A stretch of DNA of 64,000 nt from Frondihabitans sp. PAMC 28766 (GTDB lineage: Bacteria > Actinomycetota > Actinomycetes > Actinomycetales > Microbacteriaceae), in the NCBI RefSeq assembly GCF_001577365.1, contig NZ_CP014513.1, positions 3,472,001 to 3,536,000 on the forward strand, written 5' to 3'. This document shows positions 52,244-59,402 of this stretch, one piece after another. The stretch's first letter is position 1. Each line of letters opens with the position of its first letter. The notes under the pieces are model-generated. The model saw nothing but the letters and a program-made list of their open reading frames with translations, was not told the origin of the DNA and did no database searches. The position numbers and the translations under genes are program-made.

Positions 52244-53767
52244 TTGTTCTTCACCTACCTGCGGCGAGAAATCGGCAACCGCAAAAAACAGACGCTCATC
52301 ATCGCGCTCGGCATGGCACTCGCCATCACCCTGGTCGTGATCGTCAACGGCTTCGCGGCCGGTGTCAAGACGGCCCAGACCACGGCCCTGTCGTCGGTCT
52401 ACGGCGTCGGCACGGACATCACCGTCACCAAGACCGTCGCGGCGGGCACCGGGGGCGGCCAGAGGTTCGCGTTCGGCTCGGGCGGTGGCTCGACCTCGAC
52501 CTCCGGCGGCACGAGCAAAACGAACCTCTCGAAGAACAACCTGTCGGCCACGATGGGCACCGCGACCTACGCGTCGAGCGAGCTGGCCACGGTGCAGAAG
52601 GTCAGCGGCGTGAAGGCGGCGACGGCGACTCTGAATTTGACGGACAGCAGCTTCTCGGGGTCGGTGCAGAGTGCGCCGTCGTCGGGCTCCGGTCCGTCTA
52701 GCTCGTCGGGCACTTCGACGTCGCAGGGGGCAGGATCCGCCCCCACCGGTTCGGGCAGCACCTCGAGCGGCAGCAGCACGAGCACCGGCCAGGGCCCGAG
52801 CTCGTTCAGCGTCGACTCCTTCACCGTGACGGGCATCTCGACCGCGAGCACCACCGTCGGCCCGATGAGCGCCACGACTCTGACCAGCGGCCGCTACCTG
52901 ACCTCCGCCGACGACGGCAAAGACGTGGTGGTGCTCGACTCGACCTACGCCAAGACCAACAGCCTCACCCTCGGCAAGACCGTCACGATCGGCAGCACGA
53001 AGTTCACCGTCGTCGGGCTGGTGAAGTCGACCTCGTCGTCGTCGTCGACCGCCGCCGACAGCTACATCCCCCTCGACACGGCGCAGACGGTCTCCGGTCT
53101 GACCGGCAAGATCTCGACCATCGACGTCACTGCCACGTCGTCGAACGACGTCGCCGACGTCAAGAGCGGCATCGAGAAGGTCTTCTCCGGCGCGACCGTG
53201 AGCACCGAGGCCGATCTCGCGTCGACCATCTCCGGTTCGCTGTCGACCGTGTCGAACCTCGTCTCGAAGCTCGGCACGTGGCTGTCGCTGCTCGTCCTCG
53301 TGGCCGCGTTCGCCATCGCGATCCTGTTCACCATCTCGGGCGTCAGCCGCCGCACCCGCGAGTTCGGCACGCTGAAGGCCATCGGCTGGTCGAACGGCCG
53401 CATCGTGCGGCAGGTGGCGGGCGAGTCGCTCGTCAACGGGCTGATCGGAGGCGTGATCGGCGCTGTCGTCGGCGTGGTCGGCATCCTGGTCATCAACGTC
53501 ATCGCGCCCACCCTCTCGGCGGGCACGGCGACGGCGAGCCGGTCGACCGGAGGCCCCGGCGGCGCTGGTGGCACTGGCGGCCCCGGCGGCGCGCTCTCGT
53601 CGGCAGCCTCCACCGCGTCGAGCATCGCCCTGCACATCCCGTTGACGGCCGGCATCATCCTGCTCGCCGTCGGCCTCGCGATCCTCGGCGGGCTCATCGC
53701 CGGGGCGTTCGGCGGGTGGCGCGCCTCTCGGCTCCGCCCCGCGGCCGCCCTGCGGAGCGTCGCGTGA
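52244..53767 (+). CDS. ABC transporter permease, MacB/FtsX type
   Basis: A 507-residue permease with an initiating TTG supported by GAGGAGA. One N-terminal helix (LIIALGMALAITLVVIVNGF) is followed by an extracellular domain of about 300 residues holding a Ser/Thr/Gly-rich spacer (about 145-190), then three helices with FtsX motif SRRTREFGTLKAIGWSNGR. A second Gly-rich stretch (GGPGGAGGTGGPGG) lies in the last loop. Such ABC pairs with one permease and one ATPase act in macrolide/peptide export or envelope stress. The ATPase gene follows. Confidence 0.88.
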   Translation: MFFTYLRREIGNRKKQTLIIALGMALAITLVVIVNGFAAGVKTAQTTALSSVYGVGTDITVTKTVAAGTGGGQRFAFGSGGGSTSTSGGTSKTNLSKNNLSATMGTATYASSELATVQKVSGVKAATATLNLTDSSFSGSVQSAPSSGSGPSSSSGTSTSQGAGSAPTGSGSTSSGSSTSTGQGPSSFSVDSFTVTGISTASTTVGPMSATTLTSGRYLTSADDGKDVVVLDSTYAKTNSLTLGKTVTIGSTKFTVVGLVKSTSSSSSTAADSYIPLDTAQTVSGLTGKISTIDVTATSSNDVADVKSGIEKVFSGATVSTEADLASTISGSLSTVSNLVSKLGTWLSLLVLVAAFAIAILFTISGVSRRTREFGTLKAIGWSNGRIVRQVAGESLVNGLIGGVIGAVVGVVGILVINVIAPTLSAGTATASRSTGGPGGAGGTGGPGGALSSAASTASSIALHIPLTAGIILLAVGLAILGGLIAGAFGGWRASRLRPAAALRSVA

Positions 53768-53832
53768 GCCCCGTCTCGCCCGCCTCCCTTCAGGGCACCG
53801 CAGGATCCGACATCGACAGCAAGGAGCACCCT

Positions 53833-54561
53833 ATGACCGACACGACGAACCTCGTCACTCCCCTCGAACCGGCACTGGCTCCCGTCACCGCGTACACGCT
53901 TCGCGGCGTCAGCAAGACGTACGAGCAGAATAAGCGCACCGTCACGGCCCTCGACGGCGTCGACCTGGTGATCCCGGCCGGCCAGATGGTCGCGATCCAG
54001 GGCCCGACCGGCGGCGGCAAGTCGACGCTGCTGCAGATGCTCGGCGCGCTCGACCGGCCCTCGGGTGGCTCGGTCACGCTCGGCGCGCACGACCTCTCGA
54101 CGGCCGGCGACCGCGAGTTGGCTCGCATCCGCGGCGCCGAGATCGGCTTCGTCTTCCAGAGCTTCAACCTGATCCCGACACTGTCGGCGGCCGAGAACGT
54201 CGAGACGGCGTTCGCGACCTCCGAGCTGCCTCGCGACGAACGGCGCCGGCGGTCGTTCGCAGCCCTCGAATCGGTCGGGCTCGGCGAGCGGGGCGACCAT
54301 CTGCCCGGCGAGCTGTCGGGCGGCCAGCAGCAGCGCGTCGCCATCGCCCGGGCGCTCGTCAAGGAGCCCTCCGTGCTGCTGGCCGACGAGCCGACGGGCG
54401 CCCTCGACGAGGCCACTCGCGACGAGGTCATGGCCCTGCTCGAGAGCGTCTGGCGCGACCGCGGCCTGACGCTCGTCATCGTCACGCACGACTCGGCTGT
54501 GGCTGCGCGCGCCGAGCGTCGCCTCCTGATCAAGAAGGGCACTGTGTCCGAGGCGCGCTAG
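53833..54561 (+). CDS. ABC transporter ATP-binding protein (MacB/LolD type)
   Basis: A 242-residue ATPase. Walker A is GPTGGGKST, the signature LSGGQQQRVAIARAL, Walker B VLLADEPTGALD and the switch His in VIVTHD. The ATG at 53833 after AAGGAG is chosen; the frame upstream is open but lacks a better signal. Partner of the permease encoded 65 bases upstream. Confidence 0.93.
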   Translation: MTDTTNLVTPLEPALAPVTAYTLRGVSKTYEQNKRTVTALDGVDLVIPAGQMVAIQGPTGGGKSTLLQMLGALDRPSGGSVTLGAHDLSTAGDRELARIRGAEIGFVFQSFNLIPTLSAAENVETAFATSELPRDERRRRSFAALESVGLGERGDHLPGELSGGQQQRVAIARALVKEPSVLLADEPTGALDEATRDEVMALLESVWRDRGLTLVIVTHDSAVAARAERRLLIKKGTVSEAR

Positions 54562-54624
54562 GGATTCAGGCCGCCGGCCCGACCCTCTCGAAGCCGCAGG
54601 CATCTCGGTCGCTGCGCCTCGTGT

Positions 54625-54909
54625 TCATCTCAAGCCGCTGCCGAGTCTCAGCTGCGCATGCTGCAGTTGACGATCGACGGTCGTGACCAGGGCCAGGTCG
54701 GCGGGCGCGAAGACGTCGACGAGTTCGAGCTCGCCGCGACCGACGCCCATCCTCACGCCATAGCCGGAATGCGTCTTGACGATGTTGTACGCGACACTCG
54801 GCACGGGCTGTTCGCCCGTCGCACCATCGCAGAGAGCGACCAGAGACCGCGCCTCCAGCCCGACCGCCGACACAGCGACGACCAATTCTTCAAAAGTGTT
54901 TCTGGCCAA
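54625..54909 (-). pseudogene. Truncated, chimeric copy 2 of the TNT-locus immunity-like gene
   Basis: A 94-residue frame. Residues 5-59 (FEELVVAVSAVGLEARSLVA ... SVAYNIVKTHSGYGVRMGVG) are a close copy of the immunity candidate at 56141-56542. After GRGEL the sequence changes to ELVDVFAPADLALVTTVDRQ and ends, so the C-terminal half of the family is missing. It starts with TTG directly at the stop of the preceding gene. It may be a dead duplicate left by recombination, or a shortened protein that still binds. It is the last element of the array. Confidence 0.65.
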
Positions 54910-54911
54910 AC

Positions 54912-55202
54912 TTACTTCCAGTCGTAATCGAATTTCCAGACCAGCGCAGAGACGGCATCATCGTTCAACTCCGGGAATTGTCGGTGCAAAGAAGATCGCA
55001 CCTCTGCGTCAGCTGAGGCCCAGTCCTCGACGCCCCAATCGACTGGAACACGATTGAGAAAACCCACGATGGCTTCAGCACGCGAACGCGTTTCCGCATC
55101 AAAACTGCTCCCTTCCGACGGCCACGCTCCGGTGGGTGCTGCGGACCGACCTTTTCCCACATATTGGATGACCGCCTGACTTACGACGCTTAGCTGAGCC
55201 AT
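54912..55202 (-). CDS. Candidate immunity protein of an orphan toxin tip
   Basis: A 96-residue soluble protein (VVSQAVIQYVGKGRSAAPTG ... ETRSRAEAIVGFLNRVPVDW ... LNDDAVSALVWKFDYDWK). The ATG lies nine bases after the stop of the toxin-tip fragment, with TAGGGA between. That is the standard place for an immunity gene in polymorphic-toxin loci. I do not recognise its family. Base composition is lower in GC than the surrounding chromosome. Confidence 0.65.
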   Translation of the reverse strand: MAQLSVVSQAVIQYVGKGRSAAPTGAWPSEGSSFDAETRSRAEAIVGFLNRVPVDWGVEDWASADAEVRSSLHRQFPELNDDAVSALVWKFDYDWK

Positions 55203-55211
55203 GTCTAATCC

Positions 55212-55444
55212 CTACCTTTTCCAAATCTTTGCCATAAGGCCCGTCAGCGGATCTACAGTCGTGATGCTGGTGACTTCCGGATTGGCGATCAAAGCGGGAA
55301 ATTCTATCCGTTCCCATGTGTGCCATGGCGCCGCCCGGCACCAGACATGACATGGACGCCACCCTTCGCGCCTTCTGCAATCCGTCGTGACGCGTCGTCC
55401 CAAACAGCCACTACAGATGGATCATTTTTATCGTAATCCGGCAT
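55212..55444 (-). pseudogene. Orphan polymorphic-toxin C-terminal tip, frame broken
   Basis: From 55444 the frame reads MPDYDKNDPSVVAVWDDASR and GGVHVMSGAG, then hits a stop; another frame continues WHTWERIEFPALIANPEVTS and ITTVDPLTGLMAKIWKR to the stop at 55212. Adding one G to the three G residues (C run at 55334-55336) fuses them as SGAGAAPWHTWERIEFPAL. Together they make a compact C-terminal domain of about 77 residues of the kind found as toxin tips after repeat or WXG domains (W..AS....A.GA.G.V ... W...E.P.L..NP.VTSI). The frame is open upstream into the truncated immunity copy 3, without a proper start. It has no secretion domain of its own. The toxic activity is not identifiable. Confidence 0.6.
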
Positions 55445-55446
55445 GA

Positions 55447-55524
55447 TTACGTGATGTATATTAGAGACCGTGCCTCCAGCCCGATCGCCGACACAGCGAC
55501 CACAAGTTCTTGGAATGCCGTCAT
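55447..55524 (-). pseudogene. 5' stub (copy 3) of the immunity-like gene
   Basis: Twenty-five codons from an ATG at 55524 read TAFQELVVAVSAIGLEARSL and end IYIT. The first 21 match the start of the immunity candidate at 56542, including DNA identity over about 60 bases. The stub is fused to the orphan toxin tip, marking a recombination junction. Confidence 0.7.
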
Positions 55525-55582
55525 GGGAGCCTCATGACGCAACGAGCAATCAGTAGCGACTTCACCTTCCCCTCGCTGCCTG

Positions 55583-55945
55583 CTACTGGAGGGCTCGCAC
55601 TCCGGGCTGACCGGGCACAGTATCGAGGCCACGCTGGTACTCCTCAAGGAACGCCTGAGGCAAGTGAAGACGGCACCAGCGATCGATTGTGTCCAGGCTT
55701 GCTGCCACGGACGTCGCATCAAGCGACATGGAGACGCCGCGGCCAAAAAACTCAGAGGTCGCCTGGTTCGAACCGACGAGGATCACGGCTCCGAAAGTGT
55801 TGTATTGCGGATCGATCCGGCACTGCAATTCGAAAGTCTCGTAGAGGACGCACGAAAGAACGCCCGTCGCCGAGTCAGCCGTCTGCCCGGTGGCCCGGAG
55901 ACCGAAGTGCCCGAACACTAGGCGGTAGAGGTCTTTGAAGTCCAT
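55583..55945 (-). CDS. Candidate immunity protein, family unknown
   Basis: A 120-residue soluble protein (DFKDLYRLVFGHFGLRATGQ, later ELQCRIDPQYNTFGAVILVG and TIDRWCRLHLPQAFLEEYQR). The ATG has GAGGAA upstream. Size, acidic/aromatic composition and its place between toxin-tip and immunity pieces suggest an immunity protein of a second orphan module; the preceding reading frame (55976-56140) could be the end of its toxin. I do not recognise the family. Confidence 0.6.
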   Translation of the reverse strand: MDFKDLYRLVFGHFGLRATGQTADSATGVLSCVLYETFELQCRIDPQYNTFGAVILVGSNQATSEFFGRGVSMSLDATSVAASLDTIDRWCRLHLPQAFLEEYQRGLDTVPGQPGVRALQ

Positions 55946-55975
55946 GAGTTCCTCGGTAGTTGAGTGCCGTCAAAG

Positions 55976-56140
55976 TCAGATTTTCTCCTTCTGTCCGCGT
56001 TGGCCGATAAATGATTCCCAAATGCCGCTATCGCCCTGTGCAAGGCAGTAGCAACCCTCGGCAAAGCCGCCGATGTTGTGGTCATCAGGGTCAACATGAG
56101 CACGATCGCGTCGAACCTTCAGGCGTTCGACGGTGTGCGA
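55976..56140 (-). pseudogene. Start-less reading frame, possible toxin-tip remnant
   Basis: Directly after the immunity candidate's stop, a minus-strand frame with no usable start codon reads RRDRAHVDPDDHNIGGFAEG, CYCLAQGDSGIWESFIGQRG and QKEKI to a stop at 55976. The composition looks protein-like and it ends 30 bases before the next candidate immunity ATG. I infer the C-terminal scrap of a displaced toxin tip; homology searching would be needed to be sure. Confidence 0.4.
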
Positions 56141-56542
56141 TCAACCATCCCCTCCCTCACGACTAGAGGGGTATGCGTCTTCGCCACCGTTGGCTACGTA
56201 CGTCGCCATCTGGTGAGCGACGATATCTTCCGCCTCGCGTGCTACTTCCTTTTCTTCGTCGGGAGACAACAGTTCAGGCGCGGCGTCAGAACGGATCGAT
56301 CGCCACACATAGGCACAGGCACTGGCCTCGTCCGAAAAACGAAAGCCTTCGTAGGGCCCTTCGGCGAGCTCGCCACGACCAACGCCCATCCACACGCCAT
56401 AACCGTTGTGGGTATGGACGATGTTGTAGGCGACACTTGCCAGGGGTTGTTCGCCCCTTGCACCATCCCAGAAAGCGACGAGAGACCGCGCCTCCAGTCC
56501 GATCGATGACACAGCGACGACCAAATCTTCGAAAGGGGTCAT
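56141..56542 (-). CDS. Candidate immunity protein of the TNT toxin
   Basis: A 133-residue acidic cytoplasmic protein (FEDLVVAVSSIGLEARSLVA, VAYNIVHTHNGYGVWMGVGR, EASACAYVWRSIRSDAAPEL and a Glu-rich C-terminus). The ATG overlaps the toxin stop (ATGA), the classical arrangement for toxin and antidote. It is shorter than IFT, the mycobacterial TNT antidote, and not obviously similar, so it may be another immunity family. Two truncated copies lie downstream (54625 and 55447), so this gene has been duplicated within the array. Confidence 0.75.
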   Translation of the reverse strand: MTPFEDLVVAVSSIGLEARSLVAFWDGARGEQPLASVAYNIVHTHNGYGVWMGVGRGELAEGPYEGFRFSDEASACAYVWRSIRSDAAPELLSPDEEKEVAREAEDIVAHQMATYVANGGEDAYPSSREGGDG

Positions 56543-58194
56543 GGGGCCTCCCTGAGGTAACCAGCGTTCACGAGCGGCTTCATCTTGTTGGGGAAAAAAT
56601 ACTGCTTTCCAAGGCCCGATTGCTCGAAACCCGGGTCGATGGCACCTTCTCGCACGTAAGGCGGGAGGGGTTTGAGGACCTCGTACTCGGTCTGCACATA
56701 GTTCGGTGCCAGCCGGTCAGGCGGAAGAGACATAGCTTCAAAGGCCGTCCCCGGGTCTGTCGCGAAACTTCCGTCCCGCCCGACTGGGCTCAACCTCGTG
56801 ATGCGGTCACCGACCTGCAACTGATTGGGGACGCTATCGCCGTTGAGGAACCCCTTCCACCCATCCGGCCACTTCCACTCGGCATAACCGTGCGAGTCAA
56901 AACCCTGAAAGTAAGTTTTGAACCATTTTTTCTCGCCGAGGTCACCATACGGCTTATAGCCCGCCGAACCTCGTGCTGCCGACCACGACTTGATGTCCGC
57001 CTTGAAATCACTGACCCGCGCGGTCTCGACGGCTTTCGCAGCGTCGCGAGCACCAAGCGCGGTCCCGGCGAGCCTGGCGCCGTCGGCGAGCACGCCGAAG
57101 GCAGCACCGCCGACGAAGCCCTGGACGGCGGCCGCGTTGATGTCGGTGCCGGGGTCGACGATCTCTTGCACGCCGACGTTGGTGAACGCCCCGCCGACGC
57201 CGGTCACGACGCTCTTGCCGGCGATGGTGACGACGCGGATGGTGATCTGCTCGCTGATGCCCGCGACTTTGGCGATGGAGCCGGCCGAGACCGCGATGTC
57301 GTCGACGACGCGGGCGACGTTCGTGCCGAGCTCGGCGATGAAGCCCAGGATGCGAGCGACCGCGGCCGCGATCTCTCCCCCGCCGGCGAGGGCCGCGGCG
57401 CCGTCCGACAGACCGGCCGTGAAGATCGTCAGACCGATTCCGACGGCCGCGGTCGCGGCGAGCTGCTCGACCAGGCTGTTCAGCACCTGCTCGGTCTGCT
57501 GGTGGACGTGGTCGATCTCGGTGGCGAGCTTGCCGCAGGCCGTCGCGAGGTTGCGCGCCTCGTCGGCAAGTTTGCCGGCGGCGGTGCCGATGCTCGTGAT
57601 GGTCGAGTCGATGGTCGGCAGCTCGGGCGTGTGATTGCCGTCGAGGCCCGACTTGATGCGGGTGATGTCGCCCGACCGGATCGAGTCGAGGTCGTCGGCG
57701 AAGGAACCCCACGCGGATTTGGCCGCGTGAAGCTTGCCGGTGTCGCCGTCGGGCCACATCTCGCCGATGAAGTTCGCGACGTACTCGAACCCCGGGATCG
57801 ACGACTTACGCGACCCGCCCGCCGACGACGGCGGAGGCGACGAGCAGATGGCCCCAGGCAGCGACGGCACCGAGTAGCCGGGCGCGTAGCCCGAGTGACC
57901 GGCGGAGAGCCAATCGGCCGTTGCGTAGTTCAGGCCGGTGACAGCAAGGCCTGCCGAGACTTGGCCGAGGACGGTCTCGAGCGAGTCGAGGCCCCGGACG
58001 GCGTCGGCGGCGACCTGGTCGTACTGCGCCGCCCACTTCAGCCCGGCGGGGTCGGAGCCGGCCATCTGCGTCGACCCCGAGAGGGCCGACCGCAGGCGAG
58101 AGCCGGCGGACGCTGCCGCACGCGCCGCAGACGACGCGCTCGACGACGAGGTGACGAAGTCCTCCGGCTCGACGTCGAGCAGCACGCCGGCCAT
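56539..58194 (-). CDS. Polymorphic toxin with C-terminal TNT (NAD+ glycohydrolase) domain
   Basis: A 551-residue protein. Residues 1-245 are mostly helical and lack a signal peptide; 245-310 are Ala/Gly-rich and hydrophobic (VGIGLTIFTAGLSDGAAALA), and 310-400 resemble the pre-toxin linker of such proteins. The last 115 residues match the tuberculosis necrotizing toxin domain: GYAEWKWPDGWKGFLNG, GDRITRLSPVGRDGSFATDP, FEAMSLPPDRLAP, YEVLKPLPP, EGAIDPGFEQSGLGKQYFF. Gln531 in GKQY corresponds to the catalytic glutamine of the mycobacterial enzyme. It should hydrolyse NAD+ in target cells. The ATG overlaps the stop of a WXG100 gene by one base, and its stop overlaps the immunity ATG. Three WXG100 genes upstream suggest type VII secretion. 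Confidence 0.88.
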   Translation of the reverse strand: MAGVLLDVEPEDFVTSSSSASSAARAAASAGSRLRSALSGSTQMAGSDPAGLKWAAQYDQVAADAVRGLDSLETVLGQVSAGLAVTGLNYATADWLSAGHSGYAPGYSVPSLPGAICSSPPPSSAGGSRKSSIPGFEYVANFIGEMWPDGDTGKLHAAKSAWGSFADDLDSIRSGDITRIKSGLDGNHTPELPTIDSTITSIGTAAGKLADEARNLATACGKLATEIDHVHQQTEQVLNSLVEQLAATAAVGIGLTIFTAGLSDGAAALAGGGEIAAAVARILGFIAELGTNVARVVDDIAVSAGSIAKVAGISEQITIRVVTIAGKSVVTGVGGAFTNVGVQEIVDPGTDINAAAVQGFVGGAAFGVLADGARLAGTALGARDAAKAVETARVSDFKADIKSWSAARGSAGYKPYGDLGEKKWFKTYFQGFDSHGYAEWKWPDGWKGFLNGDSVPNQLQVGDRITRLSPVGRDGSFATDPGTAFEAMSLPPDRLAPNYVQTEYEVLKPLPPYVREGAIDPGFEQSGLGKQYFFPNKMKPLVNAGYLREAP

Positions 58195-58481
58195 CAGCCC
58201 CACACTCCCCGGGAGGCGTCGTGGCCCGCCGAGTAGTTGCTGCTCGACGTCGACGCCGCCCGGTGCATCACCTGGATGCCCTCGTTCATCGACGCCGCGC
58301 CCCGAGCCCACTCCGCATGGAGCGCGGCGAACTGCGAAGCGGCCTCGCCCGTCCACTCGGCCGAGACGGTGTTCTTGATCAGGTCGATCTGGGCGAGCAG
58401 GGTCTCGCAGAACTCGGCCATCTGGGCGAGAGTCACCACTGTCTGGTCGATCTCGGCGACCTCCGCGTGGAAGCGGGCCAT
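58194..58481 (-). CDS. WXG100-family protein A
   Basis: A 95-residue helical hairpin protein with Trp43-Thr-Gly45 (SAEWTGEAASQF) at the turn. Its C-terminus (SNYSAGHDASRGVWG) lacks an exact YxxxD/E export signal: the residue four after Tyr83 is His and Asp follows. It directly precedes the toxin gene with a TGATG overlap, so it may be the toxin's dedicated partner that relies on another WXG100 for the export signal. Confidence 0.85.
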   Translation of the reverse strand: MARFHAEVAEIDQTVVTLAQMAEFCETLLAQIDLIKNTVSAEWTGEAASQFAALHAEWARGAASMNEGIQVMHRAASTSSSNYSAGHDASRGVWG

Positions 58482-58828
58482 CAGGATCCTGCCCTCTGTG
58501 AACCGCGGACAGCGGGCGTCGCCGAGACCACGGCCGATGATTGCGAGGCGCTCGTGACGTGCCCCTCGGTCTCGGCGTACTGCACCGACGCCTCGGCGAG
58601 GAGGGCGGCGATGCCGCTCAGCGCCTCGCTGACCTCGGCAGCCCCCTGGGCCCACTCACCCCAACCCTCGTGGAAGGTCGTCGACGCGGCCCCCGTCCAC
58701 GGCCCGGAGACGAGGCCGGTGACGGTCTGCTCGCAGAGAGCACGCCTCCCGGCGAACTCCTCGACCATCGCCGCGACGCGCGACGAGGCCTGCTCGACGG
58801 CCTCGGACGAGACCCGCACATCGACCAT
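58481..58828 (-). CDS. WXG100-family protein B
   Basis: A 115-residue WXG100 protein with Trp44-Thr-Gly46 (SGPWTGAASTTF) and a YAETE (Tyr84 to Glu88) that matches the YxxxD/E type VII export signal, followed by a flexible Ser/Ala tail of about 25 residues. The stop overlaps the start of the next WXG100 gene by one base. Confidence 0.85.
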   Translation of the reverse strand: MVDVRVSSEAVEQASSRVAAMVEEFAGRRALCEQTVTGLVSGPWTGAASTTFHEGWGEWAQGAAEVSEALSGIAALLAEASVQYAETEGHVTSASQSSAVVSATPAVRGSQRAGS

Positions 58829-58839
58829 GAGAGTGTGTT

Positions 58840-59130
58840 CTAGCTGCGGAACGCGTTGGTGACGTTCGCCTCCGACTCCGCGTAGTACGAAGCCGCCTTC
58901 GACAGCAGGTCGGCGATGCCGGCGAGCGATTCGTTGAGCTTGAGCCCGGCGGTGTTGAACTCGGTGTAGAGCTCGTTGAAGGCGCCCGAACCGGAGCCCT
59001 CCCACTCGCCGCCGAGGCTCTCGACGAGGCTGCGCAGGTGCGACAGGGTCGACTGCACGTCGCTCGAGCCCGACTGCAGCTGCGAAGCCGTCGTGGCGAG
59101 GCTCTCGGAAGAAACTTTGTACTGAGGCAT
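58840..59130 (-). CDS. WXG100-family protein C
   Basis: A 96-residue WXG100 protein: Trp43-Glu-Gly45 (GEWEGSGSGAF) at the turn and YAESE (Tyr83 to Glu87) as export signal, ending ANVTNAFRS like many EsxA-type proteins. It is the first gene of the toxin operon, with GAAGGG upstream of its ATG. No secretion-machine gene (EccC and partners) lies in the window. Confidence 0.88.
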   Translation of the reverse strand: MPQYKVSSESLATTASQLQSGSSDVQSTLSHLRSLVESLGGEWEGSGSGAFNELYTEFNTAGLKLNESLAGIADLLSKAASYYAESEANVTNAFRS

Positions 59131-59248
59131 GAGAATGCAACCCTTCGTCGGGCGTGCCGCGCGGAGGCTGGTTCCCCCGATGAGACGACCACGCACCCAC
59201 GACCATACAAGCCATCGCGGCGTGTCACCAACTCCCGAATGGGGGACG

Positions 59249-59278
59249 AATGTAGGCACTTGTGCCCCATTTGTACAA
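59249..59278 (-). promoter_or_regulatory. Possible promoter of the WXG100-toxin operon
   Basis: On the minus strand TTGTAC and TACATT are separated by 18 bases, fair matches to -35 and -10 boxes, with the start about 110 bases before the first WXG100 gene. This AT-richer patch stands out in the 272-base gap 59131-59402. Weak evidence. Confidence 0.35.
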
Positions 59279-59329
59279 ACACATGCGATCGGTTCGGGGT
59301 ACATCGCGGGTCCCCTCACCACTCTCGTT

Positions 59330-59389
59330 GGTGAGTGGCACATTCCCGCGGCATTCAGGCCGAAATGCCGCGAAAATGTGCCACTCACC
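59330..59389. repeat. Hairpin repeat, copy 2 (GTGAGTGGCAC family)
   Basis: Arms 59330-59355 and 59364-59389 (26 bases) pair at 24 positions around CAGGCCGA. The outer arm GTGAGTGGCACATT is the same as in the element at 41059-41116. It lies directly behind the aldo/keto reductase stop and upstream of the toxin operon promoter, so it probably terminates the reductase message. Confidence 0.75.
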
Positions 59390-59402
59390 GAGCGGAGACA
59401 GG

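Noticed and set aside
55918..56103. A 61-codon minus-strand frame (MLMLTLMTTTSAAL)
   Set aside because: It overlaps the more protein-like start-less frame 55976-56140 and the start of the immunity candidate at 55945; no ribosome binding site.
56173..58236. A 687-codon plus-strand frame opposite the TNT toxin
   Set aside because: Composition is that of antisense shadow sequence, while the minus strand has a recognisable toxin domain with start and stop overlaps to neighbours.
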